A stretch of 54,910 nucleotides of DNA from Gammaproteobacteria bacterium. Its GTDB lineage: Bacteria; Pseudomonadota; Gammaproteobacteria; Pseudomonadales; Pseudohongiellaceae. The stretch lies in the NCBI GenBank assembly GCA_002730035.1, contig PBYU01000105.1:1-54910 (forward strand), read 5' to 3'. The notes under the pieces were generated by a model. The model had not been told where the DNA came from, ran no database searches, and saw only the letters and a list, made by a program, of their open reading frames with translations. Position numbers and translations under genes: made by a program. Shown here in pieces: positions 17,800-26,401 of the stretch. How positions within the stretch are numbered: the first letter of the stretch is position 1; the number at the start of each line of letters is the position of its first letter.

Positions 17800-18219
17800 A
17801 TGAAATATCTTCACACCATGATTAGAGTCAGCAACCTCGAAGACTCACTGGATTTTTATTGCAACAAGCTCGGGCTTACGGAACTGCGGCGCTATGAAAG
17901 CGAAGAGGGCCGCTTCTCCCTGATCTTTCTAGCCGTCGAGGACGATGAGGATGCCCAGGTGGAACTCACCTACAACTGGGACTCTGAAGAGTACGACGAG
18001 GGTCGTAATTTTGGGCATCTAGCCTATGCAGTTGACGATATTTACCAGACCTGCCAGAAGCTGATGGACAACGCAGTGATCATTAATCGCCCACCTCGGG
18101 ACGGGCGTATGGCATTCGTCAGGTCACCGGACAATATCTCCATCGAATTGCTGCAGAACGGCGATCCCTTACCCCAACAGGAACCCTGGGCAAGCATGGA
18201 AAATATCGGTAAATGGTAG
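17800..18219 (+). CDS. gloA: Glyoxalase I (lactoylglutathione lyase)
   Basis: A 139-residue VOC-fold enzyme close to E. coli GloA. The four metal ligands are visible: His5 (LHTMIRV), Glu (VELTYNWDSE), His (FGHLAYAV) and Glu near residue 122 (ISIELLQNG). It would convert the methylglyoxal-glutathione hemithioacetal to S-lactoylglutathione. It is 17 bp downstream of frmA and probably co-transcribed, which ties methylglyoxal and formaldehyde removal together through glutathione. The C-terminus is longer than usual and ends WASMENIGKW. Confidence 0.9.
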   Translation: MKYLHTMIRVSNLEDSLDFYCNKLGLTELRRYESEEGRFSLIFLAVEDDEDAQVELTYNWDSEEYDEGRNFGHLAYAVDDIYQTCQKLMDNAVIINRPPRDGRMAFVRSPDNISIELLQNGDPLPQQEPWASMENIGKW

Positions 18220-18339
18220 CCCTCCCTTGAGCTACTCCTGCCGCTCGTTTATGATTACGCTCCTTCAGTTTTACGTCTGAATCGACTCCTCTTATGGGTC
18301 CCGAATTCTCGAAAATCTGTATCTACCGGAAGTAGTAAA

Positions 18340-19215
18340 ATGAAAATACTTGACGGCAAGTCTTGTTCCGAACAAATTCGCCAGGAAATCAAGCAACAGG
18401 TCACCGACATCACAGCCGCTGGCGGCCGGCCCCCACACCTGGTTGCGGTACTGGTGGGACATGACGGTGCCAGCGAAAACTACGTGGCCATGAAAGTAAA
18501 AGACTGTGAGCAGGTGGATTTCGACTCCACGACGGTGCGCTATGAAGATGATGTCAGCGAAGCGAAGCTTCTCGAAAAAATTGCCGAGCTGAATGCCGAT
18601 GACTCAATAGACGGCTTCATTGTGCAATTGCCGGTACCCAAGCATATCGATGAGAATAAAGTGATCCTGGCAATCGATGCGAGCAAGGATGTGGACGGTT
18701 TTTGTCCAGAAAATGTGGGCAATATGATGCTGGGCCTGCCCACTTTCATCTCTGCCACGCCAAATGGCATTATGGAATTGTTGCGACGCTACAATATCGA
18801 AACCGAAGGCAAGAATTGCGTGGTGCTCGGCAGAAGCAATATCGTCGGCACACCCATGGCAATGTTGATGTCGCGCAAAGGCAATCCTGGTAACGCGACT
18901 GTCACCATCGCCCACAGTCGCACCCGGAATCTGAAAGAAGTCTGCAGCAACGCCGATATTCTGATTGTCGCCATCGGTAAAACCAAATTCGTCACCGCCG
19001 ACATGGTCAAGCAAGGTGCTGTGGTTATCGACGTCGGCCAGACTCGGGTTCCCGATGACAGCCGTAAATCCGGATTCCGCAATGTCGGTGATGTCGATTT
19101 CGAAAACGTAAAGGACAAGTGTTCCTTTATTACTACCACAACAGGATGTGTCGGACCTATGACCCGCGCCTCACTGTTGCAAAACACCCTCAAAGCCTAC
19201 CAGAGAAGACAGTAA
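18340..19215 (+). CDS. folD: FolD methylenetetrahydrofolate dehydrogenase/cyclohydrolase, Bacteroidetes type
   Basis: A 291-residue bifunctional C1-folate enzyme. The catalytic Tyr-x3-Lys (YVAMK), the VQLPVPKH region, [11 protein letters not shown] and the NADP-site [14 protein letters not shown] are present. The sequence has the longer form seen in Bacteroidetes ([44 protein letters not shown]), unlike typical proteobacterial FolD. The signature usually written PGGVGPMT is TGCVGPMT here. It would interconvert methylene-, methenyl- and formyl-tetrahydrofolate. It is followed 16 bp later by an aminotransferase, so they may share a transcript. Horizontal acquisition is likely (inference). Confidence 0.9.
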   Translation: MKILDGKSCSEQIRQEIKQQVTDITAAGGRPPHLVAVLVGHDGASENYVAMKVKDCEQVDFDSTTVRYEDDVSEAKLLEKIAELNADDSIDGFIVQLPVPKHIDENKVILAIDASKDVDGFCPENVGNMMLGLPTFISATPNGIMELLRRYNIETEGKNCVVLGRSNIVGTPMAMLMSRKGNPGNATVTIAHSRTRNLKEVCSNADILIVAIGKTKFVTADMVKQGAVVIDVGQTRVPDDSRKSGFRNVGDVDFENVKDKCSFITTTTGCVGPMTRASLLQNTLKAYQRRQ

Positions 19216-19231
19216 TCACAGAGAAATCATT

Positions 19232-20428
19232 ATGTTTCAGTCACTAACTCCCCTTCCCCCAGACCCTATTCTTGGACTATCGGTTGCCTTCAAGGCGGAC
19301 ACTAACCCGAATAAGATCGATCTTGGCATCGGTGTATATAAGGACGCACAGGGCAATACACCGGTCATGTCCGCCGTGAAAAAAGCGGAAGACATCATTC
19401 TCAACTCTCAGACTACCAAGACCTATGTAGGTCCGGTCGGCGCTGCTGAATACAATGAGACGGTGGCGCGGATGGTGCTGGGCGAAACGCTGTATGACAG
19501 CCTGGGTAAGCGGCGGGTTACGGTGCAATCACCCGGCGGAACCGGTGGGCTGCGACTCGCTGCCGAATTCATCAAAAAGGCCAATGCTGACGCCACGGTA
19601 TGGGTGAGTGATCCTACCTGGGCAAACCATGTTCCACTGATTACTTCGGCCGGGCTCAAGATCGAAAAATCCCCCTACTACGATTACACAAGCCATAGTG
19701 TGCGCTTCGAAGAAATGCTGGACTGTCTGCGTCGGGTGACCCAAGGCGATCTAGTCTTGCTGCATGGCTGTTGTCACAATCCCAGCGGGGCCGACCTCAA
19801 CCAGCAACAGTGGCAGGCAGTTCGAGATGTAGCACTCAAGCAGGGATTTACCGTCTTCATCGACATGGCCTACCAGGGGCTCGGTGATGGTATAGACGAA
19901 GACGTCTATGGTGTACGCCAGTTGGCAGAATCACTGCCTGAACTGATTATTGTCTCTTCCTGCTCTAAAAACTTCGGGCTGTACCGGGAACGCACCGGCG
20001 CACTGACGGTAATCTGTGACAGCGATGCGTCCACCAAGGCGGCCACCACGCTTATTGCGGCGGCGGCTAGAGCGAATTACTCCATGCCACCCGACCACGG
20101 CGCGGCTATTGTGCAGCTGATCATGCACGATGCTGATCTGCGTAGCGAATGGGACCAGGAATTGACAGGGATGCGTGATCGCATAAACGGCCTGAGATCC
20201 CTATTGGTCGAGCGCATAGCAGCGGCAGGTATCGAAGAGGATTTCAGTTTTATCGAACGGGAGAAAGGCATGTTCTCCTTCCTCGGCGTGAACGTGGAAC
20301 AGGTCCCGACACTGATCAACGACTACAGCATCTATCTGGTCAACTCCAGCCGCATCAATGTGGCCAGCGTCAACGAGTCTAATATCGACTACCTGACCAG
20401 CAGTCTGGCGAAGGTGCTTTCCAGTTAG
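19232..20428 (+). CDS. Aromatic/aspartate aminotransferase (AspC/TyrB type)
   Basis: A 398-residue class I aminotransferase with family opening DPILGLSVAFKADTNPNKIDLGIGVYKD. The substrate-loop GPVGAAEYN, HGCCHNPSGADL and the PLP lysine region SSCSKNFGLYRERTGAL are present. It would transfer amino groups between glutamate and aspartate or aromatic amino acids. The presence of a DAHP synthase gene nearby makes an aromatic role attractive but does not prove it. It is convergent with the universal stress protein gene. Substrate range cannot be read from the sequence, so no symbol is given. Confidence 0.88.
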   Translation: MFQSLTPLPPDPILGLSVAFKADTNPNKIDLGIGVYKDAQGNTPVMSAVKKAEDIILNSQTTKTYVGPVGAAEYNETVARMVLGETLYDSLGKRRVTVQSPGGTGGLRLAAEFIKKANADATVWVSDPTWANHVPLITSAGLKIEKSPYYDYTSHSVRFEEMLDCLRRVTQGDLVLLHGCCHNPSGADLNQQQWQAVRDVALKQGFTVFIDMAYQGLGDGIDEDVYGVRQLAESLPELIIVSSCSKNFGLYRERTGALTVICDSDASTKAATTLIAAAARANYSMPPDHGAAIVQLIMHDADLRSEWDQELTGMRDRINGLRSLLVERIAAAGIEEDFSFIEREKGMFSFLGVNVEQVPTLINDYSIYLVNSSRINVASVNESNIDYLTSSLAKVLSS

Positions 20429-20455
20429 ACCTGCGAATTCGGGTGGTTAGCGTGC

Positions 20456-20896
20456 TTAAATCTTAACCGCCATCACGTTGGATGATATCCCCTGGAGGAC
20501 GCAATTGGTTGTCGTGCCCGGCAACTGCATCCAGTCATCATCCTTGGTATGGCTACCGACTATCACTAAATCCGCATCGATATCAGCCGCCAGACGTTTA
20601 ATCTCGGAGGCTGGTTCACCGTATACTAGAAATATTCGATCGGCTGGAAGGTCAAGATCGTGGCGCAGTAATTGCTCGCGAATTTTATCAGTGGTGTGAT
20701 CCAACATGCGCTGGGCGTGTGGATTGCCATCAAGATTGGAGGGCAGCAACTCTGAATCGTGCATGCCGTATTTGAACACATGTACTACATTCACCTGATC
20801 GACATCGAATTTGCAAAAAGACGCCACACGGCTAATGAGTGATTCGGACTCAGGGCTCAGATCGATAGCAAGTAATAATTTACTGAACAGTGCCAC
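20456..20896 (-). CDS. Universal stress protein (UspA family)
   Basis: A 146-residue UspA-fold protein. It begins LFSKLLLAIDLSPESE, has the central LPADRIFLVYGEPASEI segment and DLVIVGSHTKDDDW, and ends with CVLQGISSNVMAVKI. The G-x2-G-x9-G(S/T) nucleotide site is altered at 'GSHTKDDDWMQLPGTTT', with TTT where GSV is usual, so ATP binding is uncertain. The family helps cells survive starvation or stress; the target is unknown. It is a single gene convergent with the aminotransferase gene. The 190-bp gap to the DAHP synthase gene holds no gene. Confidence 0.85.
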   Translation of the reverse strand: MALFSKLLLAIDLSPESESLISRVASFCKFDVDQVNVVHVFKYGMHDSELLPSNLDGNPHAQRMLDHTTDKIREQLLRHDLDLPADRIFLVYGEPASEIKRLAADIDADLVIVGSHTKDDDWMQLPGTTTNCVLQGISSNVMAVKI

Positions 20897-21084
20897 AGCA
20901 AGATCTCCCGCCCCTCAGAGATATCCACCGAATCACTATCAGTGGGGACGTGCTTTTTATTGGATATGAACGGAGATATTAGATAAATCCAGCACAATTT
21001 CAGTTGATCTATGTCAACCAGCCCTTGATTTGGGAAAGCATTGGCCGATTGAATGACCCCTCTGGCATGTCCCTGAGGGGACGA

Positions 21085-22161
21085 TCAAACAGATCTGGAT
21101 TTCAGTGCAGAACTGACCGATGCGCAGAATTCGCGGAGTGCAGCTTCGGTTGCCGGCCAGCTTATGCAGGCATCTGTTATGGAGACGCCGGGTCGAATCT
21201 CTTCGAGATCGTCGGGAATCGGCTGGTTACCCTCTTCAAGATTGCTTTCCAGCATGATTCCAATTATTGATTGATTGCCATGGTTGATCTGATTAGCCAC
21301 CTCGTCGAGAACCCCCAGCTGTTTGCTGGGATTTTTTTGTGAATTGCCATGACTACAATCGATCATAATGTTTTTCTCGTGGCCTGCCTTGTCTAATTCC
21401 TCCTCGCAGGACTTGACGCTTTCAATATCATAATTGGGAGACTTGCCCCCTCTTAATATGACATGACAATGAGGATTTCCTTCGGTTCTAAATACAGCAA
21501 CCTTACCCTCCTCAGTGACGCTGATAAAACTATGATTAGCCGAAGCCGATCGAATAGCATTTATTGCCACCATCAGATCACCATGAACATCATTCTTAAA
21601 ACCGATTGCTGAGGAAATGCCGCTGGCTAATTTGCGATGGGTCGGTGATTCAGTTGTACGTGCACCTATTGCCGTCCAACTCACCAGATCCTGCAAATAT
21701 TGAGGTGAAATGAGGTCCAACGCTTCGATGGCGATTGGCAATCCAATCTCGGCTATGTCCAGCATCAATTTGCGACCAATGCGTATACCATGGTCGATAC
21801 GGTGACTGCCATCCAGATGTGGATCGTAGATAAGCCCTTCCCAGCCAACAGAAGTGCGTGGTTTCTCAAAATAGACCCGCATCAGGATAAGCAGATCATC
21901 GGCCAGCTCATCGGCAAGCGGCTTCAAGAGGCGCGCATATTCCAGCGCCTCTTCGGGATTATGAATCGAGCATGGTCCGACCACAGCGATAAGCCGGGAG
22001 TCTTCCCGATCGAGCACATGTTTTACAGCGCGGTGTCCAGTCTTGACAGTATTTAGAGCGTTTCCCTTTAGCGCATATTGGTCTTTCAGGCTGCCGGGCG
22101 CAGCTAGCTCTTCATATCCAGTAATATGTAAGTTGTCAATTTCCTTTACACGCTTGACCAT
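21085..22161 (-). CDS. aroG: 3-deoxy-7-phosphoheptulonate (DAHP) synthase, type I
   Basis: A 358-residue type I-alpha DAHP synthase that joins phosphoenolpyruvate and erythrose-4-phosphate at the head of the shikimate pathway. Metal ligands are visible: Cys in VVGPCSIHNP, His in DCSHGNS, Glu in IMLESNL and Asp in SITDACI. PEP-site residues lie in YFEKPRTSVGWEG, AIGARTTES and GFKN. The usual GFKNGTDG reads GFKNDVHG. The family is fed back by aromatic amino acids, but the specific effector cannot be told, so aroG is used generically. It is a single gene, about 130 bp from an upstream unknown gene in the same direction. Confidence 0.9.
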   Translation of the reverse strand: MVKRVKEIDNLHITGYEELAAPGSLKDQYALKGNALNTVKTGHRAVKHVLDREDSRLIAVVGPCSIHNPEEALEYARLLKPLADELADDLLILMRVYFEKPRTSVGWEGLIYDPHLDGSHRIDHGIRIGRKLMLDIAEIGLPIAIEALDLISPQYLQDLVSWTAIGARTTESPTHRKLASGISSAIGFKNDVHGDLMVAINAIRSASANHSFISVTEEGKVAVFRTEGNPHCHVILRGGKSPNYDIESVKSCEEELDKAGHEKNIMIDCSHGNSQKNPSKQLGVLDEVANQINHGNQSIIGIMLESNLEEGNQPIPDDLEEIRPGVSITDACISWPATEAALREFCASVSSALKSRSV

Positions 22162-22292
22162 GTCATTCTCGGCTGATTTGCAGGAGGGGGATTATGCAGT
22201 AAATAGCGGTGCAATTAATAGTGTGGATGAAAGCAACGGTGATCAATGAGTAAGCATTTTGGATGGAAATACACGTCAGCACCAACTGCGTT

Positions 22293-23096
22293 TCAGAACA
22301 ATAGCCACAGCACTATGGCCAACATTACGCAGCCCGTGGTGAAGCCCACTAACAAGCTCTGCCGGTTTTCATTCCCAGTATAACTCTGGCTCTGCAGCGG
22401 CGACATTTCCCCTTCCTGAACCATAATAGCGCTTTCCAGCTCGGCGTATTCTTCCTCACTTAACTTGTCCAGTTTGGTCATAGCCGGCTCAGCCGAGCCA
22501 ATCTTTAGCGCGCCCACAGTGTCCATAGCACTATCATCGAAGTACCTGGATCGCGCAGCCCCCTGTTTTATCCCAGATCCAGTTGCATGCTCCTTTGCTA
22601 CCAGTTTCGCTCTAGTGTCTGCAGCAGGACGCTTCGATCTGCTACGCTTATTCACTTCGAGTAGCTCAGCTTCCTGCAATAATTGTTTTGCCTGCTTGAA
22701 TGCCTTGGTGGAGGTAGACAGCACGCGCTTTTCGACACTGCGTGCCTTGGCGAATCCGACCAGAGTGAATCGACAACGCTCTTCTTTTAGGACTGTATGC
22801 AGCGACCGCTTTAGATCGTCCCTCGCGATATAGCTCGCTGCCAACTCGTATTGCTGCTGCTCAGACACACTACTATGACTAATATCCTGCCAGCGGGCCT
22901 TGCTACAGTAACGCAACACACCCATGACAAACCAGCGAGACTGTTCCAGCAGCGTGTTCTGGCCAAGTTCTTGTTCTATTTCCCTGATCAACTGTCCCAA
23001 ATCAGCCTGCCGATCCACGCTGATGCCAATTGACCGTGCCAACTTGAGTTGATCTTGAGTTAGCTTTGAATTCTCTGATTGGATGTTTGTAGCCAA
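22293..23096 (-). CDS. Tail-anchored hypothetical protein
   Basis: A 267-residue protein of no recognised family. The N-terminal 130 residues are helical and charged (LTQDQLKLARSIGIS and TLVGFAKARSVEKRVLST). A basic, probably disordered linker (KRSRSKRPAADTRAKL) follows. The last 20 residues (LLVGFTTGCVMLAIVLWLLF) are one hydrophobic helix ending the protein, so it is probably a tail-anchored inner-membrane protein with a cytoplasmic head. It begins five bases after the lipase-like gene stop in the same direction, so they are likely co-transcribed. Confidence 0.6.
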   Translation of the reverse strand: MATNIQSENSKLTQDQLKLARSIGISVDRQADLGQLIREIEQELGQNTLLEQSRWFVMGVLRYCSKARWQDISHSSVSEQQQYELAASYIARDDLKRSLHTVLKEERCRFTLVGFAKARSVEKRVLSTSTKAFKQAKQLLQEAELLEVNKRSRSKRPAADTRAKLVAKEHATGSGIKQGAARSRYFDDSAMDTVGALKIGSAEPAMTKLDKLSEEEYAELESAIMVQEGEMSPLQSQSYTGNENRQSLLVGFTTGCVMLAIVLWLLF

Positions 23097-23101
23097 GAGG
23101 A

Positions 23102-23809
23102 TTACTCAGGAATAAAAGAACCCGTCTTCAAAAAATGGATAGTATTGTCGATGACTTCATTGTTGCGCATCATGAATGAATGGGTAACCGGCAACACTTT
23201 ATGAGCCGCCATTCCTGCTACCCGGGTACTCTCGACACTGACAATGCTGTCGTTAGGCCCTTCCATCAGAAACCAATTTACCGGATTGATATTGGTATCT
23301 CCGGCAATGACTCCCAGTTCGAAACTCACCGGGCCCAGCTCATTGAAAATACTGCCCGGACCAGTGCCCAATACAGCACCAGTGGGTCCCCACAACATGC
23401 CGAATCCCGGCACGGGCGACAGACCATCGACTATCTCGGTGCCCTGGTTGGGCGGCCCCAGCATTACCACCCTGCCAAGCATCGGTAGTGATTGTTGCTG
23501 AAAATAGTATCTGACCAGGATTCCTCCCAGGGAGTGGGTTACAAAATGGATCGTCCCAGAACCCTGGTTTTCACACCCCGCCAAACCACGACCGACCGCG
23601 TCGGCGGCGAGCACGTCGATCTCGTAGCGCCGCGAAGGGTAGTTGATATTAACCACAGAGTAGCCGCTACGATCCAGCTTGCTTCCCAATTCGCTCATGG
23701 AATTTGAGACACGCAACAAGCCGTGTAAAAGCACGACGCATTCCTCGTCGCCAATTGCGCTAGTTGGCAAGCAAAACAAGATGCCGACAAAGGAAATAAT
23801 CCTGATCAT
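23102..23809 (-). CDS. Secreted alpha/beta-hydrolase, lipase-like
   Basis: A 235-residue protein with a signal peptide (IISFVGILFCLPTSAIG). The oxyanion region is VVLLHGLLRVSNSM. The nucleophile elbow is THSLGGILVRYYF, where Ser sits in T-H-S-L-G rather than G-x-S-x-G. A DSIVSVESTRV segment offers a possible Asp and LPVTHSFMM the His. It would hydrolyse esters or lipids in the periplasm. It is upstream of the tail-anchored protein gene and downstream of the DUF2007 gene in the same direction. Confidence 0.8.
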   Translation of the reverse strand: MIRIISFVGILFCLPTSAIGDEECVVLLHGLLRVSNSMSELGSKLDRSGYSVVNINYPSRRYEIDVLAADAVGRGLAGCENQGSGTIHFVTHSLGGILVRYYFQQQSLPMLGRVVMLGPPNQGTEIVDGLSPVPGFGMLWGPTGAVLGTGPGSIFNELGPVSFELGVIAGDTNINPVNWFLMEGPNDSIVSVESTRVAGMAAHKVLPVTHSFMMRNNEVIDNTIHFLKTGSFIPE

Positions 23810-23852
23810 GTTAAGGCGGCCCTAAATCCCTTGTTACATCGGGTCCAGCGCC

Positions 23853-24170
23853 TTACTCCTCCTTATTGTTAGGTTTCTGACAATTCCAGCAAAACTCAAA
23901 GTTGCCAGCATTGTCTTCTGAACACGCTGCACATTTCCAATCCGGTAGCCCTTCTTTGTCGAAATTCAAATCATAAACGATCTGTTCCGCCCACTTCACA
24001 TCCTGATTGTGGGACACCCAAACTTCCGGCAGGCATTCCGTCACCGGCAACTCGCCGGCAGCCGAGTAGAGCCTGTCATTGCGCACCGTCGAGGCAATAT
24101 CGTGTTGTTCAAGCACATTGTGTATATGCCAGGCCATAGCGATACTGTCTGCCGTATAGACTCGTTTCAT
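23853..24170 (-). CDS. DUF2007 protein with RanBP2-type zinc finger
   Basis: A 105-residue cytoplasmic protein. Residues 1-60 match the DUF2007 fold (VYTADSIAMAWHIHNVLEQHDI, and LPEVWVSHNQDVKWAEQIV). The end has a four-cysteine finger, CAACSEDNAGNFEFCWNC, of the RanBP2/zinc-ribbon sort. DUF2007 proteins are proposed signal-related domains of unknown role. It lies 28 bp after the murJ stop in the same direction, so they are probably co-transcribed. Confidence 0.8.
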   Translation of the reverse strand: MKRVYTADSIAMAWHIHNVLEQHDIASTVRNDRLYSAAGELPVTECLPEVWVSHNQDVKWAEQIVYDLNFDKEGLPDWKCAACSEDNAGNFEFCWNCQKPNNKEE

Positions 24171-24198
24171 AATGTGCAGGTAACCGGGAGTTTTTCGA

Positions 24199-25800
24199 TC
24201 AGCGGTATATGTGCTTCCATCTCAATCCGGAACCGAACAGCATACCCGAATATAAGACTACACCACCAATCACCAGCACGGCTAATTGCGTGACCCGGGT
24301 CAGGATGTCCCAATTGCTCCAGGCCTGCCAGTCCCCTGTCATGCTAATCAGGAAGTAGGCCATAACCCCATTCGCTGCGACGATGCGGGCAGTAAACAAC
24401 AACCAGCCAGGTTGGAATCTGAACACACCGTCAGCCCGCAATCCCTGCATCAACAAACCTGCGTTGAGAAAAGCCGCCAGGCTGGTAGCCAGAGCCAGGC
24501 CCACATGGGCCAGGCCGTTCAGGTAGAAGACAATATTCAGCACCATATTTGTGGTCATGGCGATGATGCCAATGCGTACGGGGGTCGCGGTATTCTGGCG
24601 GGCATAGTAACCCGGCGCGAAGATCTTGATGGCCATGAAGGCGAGCAATCCCAATGCATAGGCACGCAGGCTTTCGGATGCCCGGATTACATCGGACTGG
24701 GGGAAGTTGTCATTCTGAAATAGAGTCACCAGAAGCGGCTCTGCAATGAGCATCAATGCCAGTGTCGACGGAATTGCAATCAGGCAAACCAAGCGAAACG
24801 CCCAGTCCAGCGTCTCTGAAAATTCCTGCATGGATTGTTCGGCGTGCCGGCGTGACAGGCTGGGCAACACCACGATGGCGATCGCAATGCCGAAAGTGCC
24901 GAGCGGTAACTCCATCAGCCGGTCGGAATAATACAGCCACGAAACGCTTCCAGACACCAGCAGCGAGGCGATCAGCGTATCCAGTAACAGATTAATCTGG
25001 CTGACAGAGACACCAAACAGGGCCGGCACCATCAGTTTCTTGATGCGGGCCACTCCTTCATGGAGTTTATTCGGTTTCGGAACAGGGACTAACTGAATTC
25101 GAGCCAGAAAGGGCAATTGAAACAGCAGTTGGGCAAATCCGGCAATCAACACCCCCCACGCCAACGCCAATTCCGGCTCTCGCATGTAGGGTGTTAAAAA
25201 AAATGCACAAGCAATCAAGGAAATGTTAAGCAAGGCGGGTGTAATGGCTGGAACGGCAAAGCGTCCATAGGTATTTAACACAGCACTGCACAATGCCGTC
25301 ATGGATATCAGCAGCAGGTAGGGAAACGTGATGCGAAACATTTCCACAAAAAGCTCAAATTTTGCCGGCTCATCTATAAAACCGGGGGCAAGTGGGATTG
25401 CAATGAGAGGTGCTGCAGTAATTACTACCAGGGTAACCAGTAAGAGAAAGCTCCCCAGAGAGGCTGCTGCTGCATTGACGAGGCCGTGCACCTCAATTAG
25501 TGATTTCCTGGTTCGATACTCCGCTAAAACAGGCACGAAAGCCTGGTTGAAGGCTCCCTCCGCGAACAATCGACGCATAAAATTCGGAATCTTGTTGGCG
25601 AGAAAAAAAACATCGGTGCCATCGCTTGCACCAAATATCCGGGCGATCGTTACATCACGCACCAGCCCCAGTACCCTTGAGACCATGGTCATCGAACCCG
25701 TGACACCGCTAGCTTTAAGCAGGCCACGTTTGGGGCTGTTGGCTGCGTTTAGCGTGGCATTTGGCTCGACTCGCTCCGAGTCTGGTTGCATTTCGCTCAT
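24199..25800 (-). CDS. murJ: Lipid II flippase MurJ
   Basis: A 533-residue inner-membrane protein of the MurJ/MviN family with about 14 hydrophobic segments. Diagnostic segments are MVSRVLGLVRDVTIARIFGA and FRRLFAEGAFNQAFVPV-like MRRLFAEGAFNQAFVPVLAE. It moves lipid-linked peptidoglycan precursor across the membrane. The N-terminal 30-residue polar head is longer than in E. coli. It is divergent from rpsT, the conserved order in gammaproteobacteria. Confidence 0.95.
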   Translation of the reverse strand: MSEMQPDSERVEPNATLNAANSPKRGLLKASGVTGSMTMVSRVLGLVRDVTIARIFGASDGTDVFFLANKIPNFMRRLFAEGAFNQAFVPVLAEYRTRKSLIEVHGLVNAAAASLGSFLLLVTLVVITAAPLIAIPLAPGFIDEPAKFELFVEMFRITFPYLLLISMTALCSAVLNTYGRFAVPAITPALLNISLIACAFFLTPYMREPELALAWGVLIAGFAQLLFQLPFLARIQLVPVPKPNKLHEGVARIKKLMVPALFGVSVSQINLLLDTLIASLLVSGSVSWLYYSDRLMELPLGTFGIAIAIVVLPSLSRRHAEQSMQEFSETLDWAFRLVCLIAIPSTLALMLIAEPLLVTLFQNDNFPQSDVIRASESLRAYALGLLAFMAIKIFAPGYYARQNTATPVRIGIIAMTTNMVLNIVFYLNGLAHVGLALATSLAAFLNAGLLMQGLRADGVFRFQPGWLLFTARIVAANGVMAYFLISMTGDWQAWSNWDILTRVTQLAVLVIGGVVLYSGMLFGSGLRWKHIYR

Positions 25801-25968
25801 ATCGATCCTTCTGGAGTCATGTCTCTAGGATTGTTTTCCCGTAAGCAGAAAATCTAACGCAGCAAGCTGACCATTGCCACGCGTTGTCCCCACTTTATGA
25901 GCTATCGGGTAGATTCGTTAAATTTTGAGTATTCTTAGTAAGTTAGCGTTGTTACGGACACGGGTGTA

Positions 25969-25997
25969 TTGACAACACATAGTGAAAACGGCATAGT
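25969..25997 (+). promoter_or_regulatory. Sigma70-type promoter for rpsT
   Basis: TTGACA (25969-25974) and CATAGT (25992-25997) are separated by exactly 17 bp, about 90 bp before the rpsT start, in the region divergent from murJ. A perfect -35 with a fair -10 suits a strong ribosomal protein promoter. Confidence 0.6.
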
Positions 25998-26084
25998 GTC
26001 GCTCCTTCGAAAATGCGGGATCGGGCGGCACCCAGATTCTCCGTTTCTTACTAGTTTAGATAGCACACAGCTAAGGAGTTCCAA

Positions 26085-26348
26085 TTGGCTAATTCTCGGC
26101 AGGCCCGTAAGCGAGCCAGACAGGGTGAGGCACGCCGGCGCCACAATGCATCGTTCCGATCCATGGTACGGACCTATATCAAGAAGGTCGACGTTGCCAT
26201 AGAAGGCGGCGATCACGCTGCTGCAACCGAGGCCTACAATACTGCCGTCCCGGTCATCGATAGCCTGGCGGATAAGGGCATTATCCACAAGAACAAGGCG
26301 GCCCGGCACAAGAGCCGACTCAATGCGGCTGTCATGGCACTAAAGTAA
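26085..26348 (+). CDS. rpsT: 30S ribosomal protein S20
   Basis: An 87-residue very basic protein beginning [20 protein letters not shown] and ending NAAVMALK, a clear S20 that binds 16S rRNA. The start is TTG (26085), as in E. coli rpsT where the UUG start is linked to autoregulation, preceded by TAAGGAG. A canonical promoter lies upstream and an intrinsic terminator just after the stop, so it is transcribed alone. Confidence 0.97.
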   Translation: MANSRQARKRARQGEARRRHNASFRSMVRTYIKKVDVAIEGGDHAAATEAYNTAVPVIDSLADKGIIHKNKAARHKSRLNAAVMALK

Positions 26349-26361
26349 TCCCGACCCTGCT

Positions 26362-26389
26362 AAAAAAACCGGCCTTAGCCGGTTTTTTT
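26362..26389. terminator. Bidirectional intrinsic terminator
   Basis: AAAAAAACCGGC pairs with GCCGGTTTTTTT around CTTA. The T-run serves rpsT on the plus strand and the A-run serves proB, which ends at 26402, on the minus strand. Confidence 0.9.
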
Positions 26390-26401
26390 ATGTTTGGGTC
26401 C

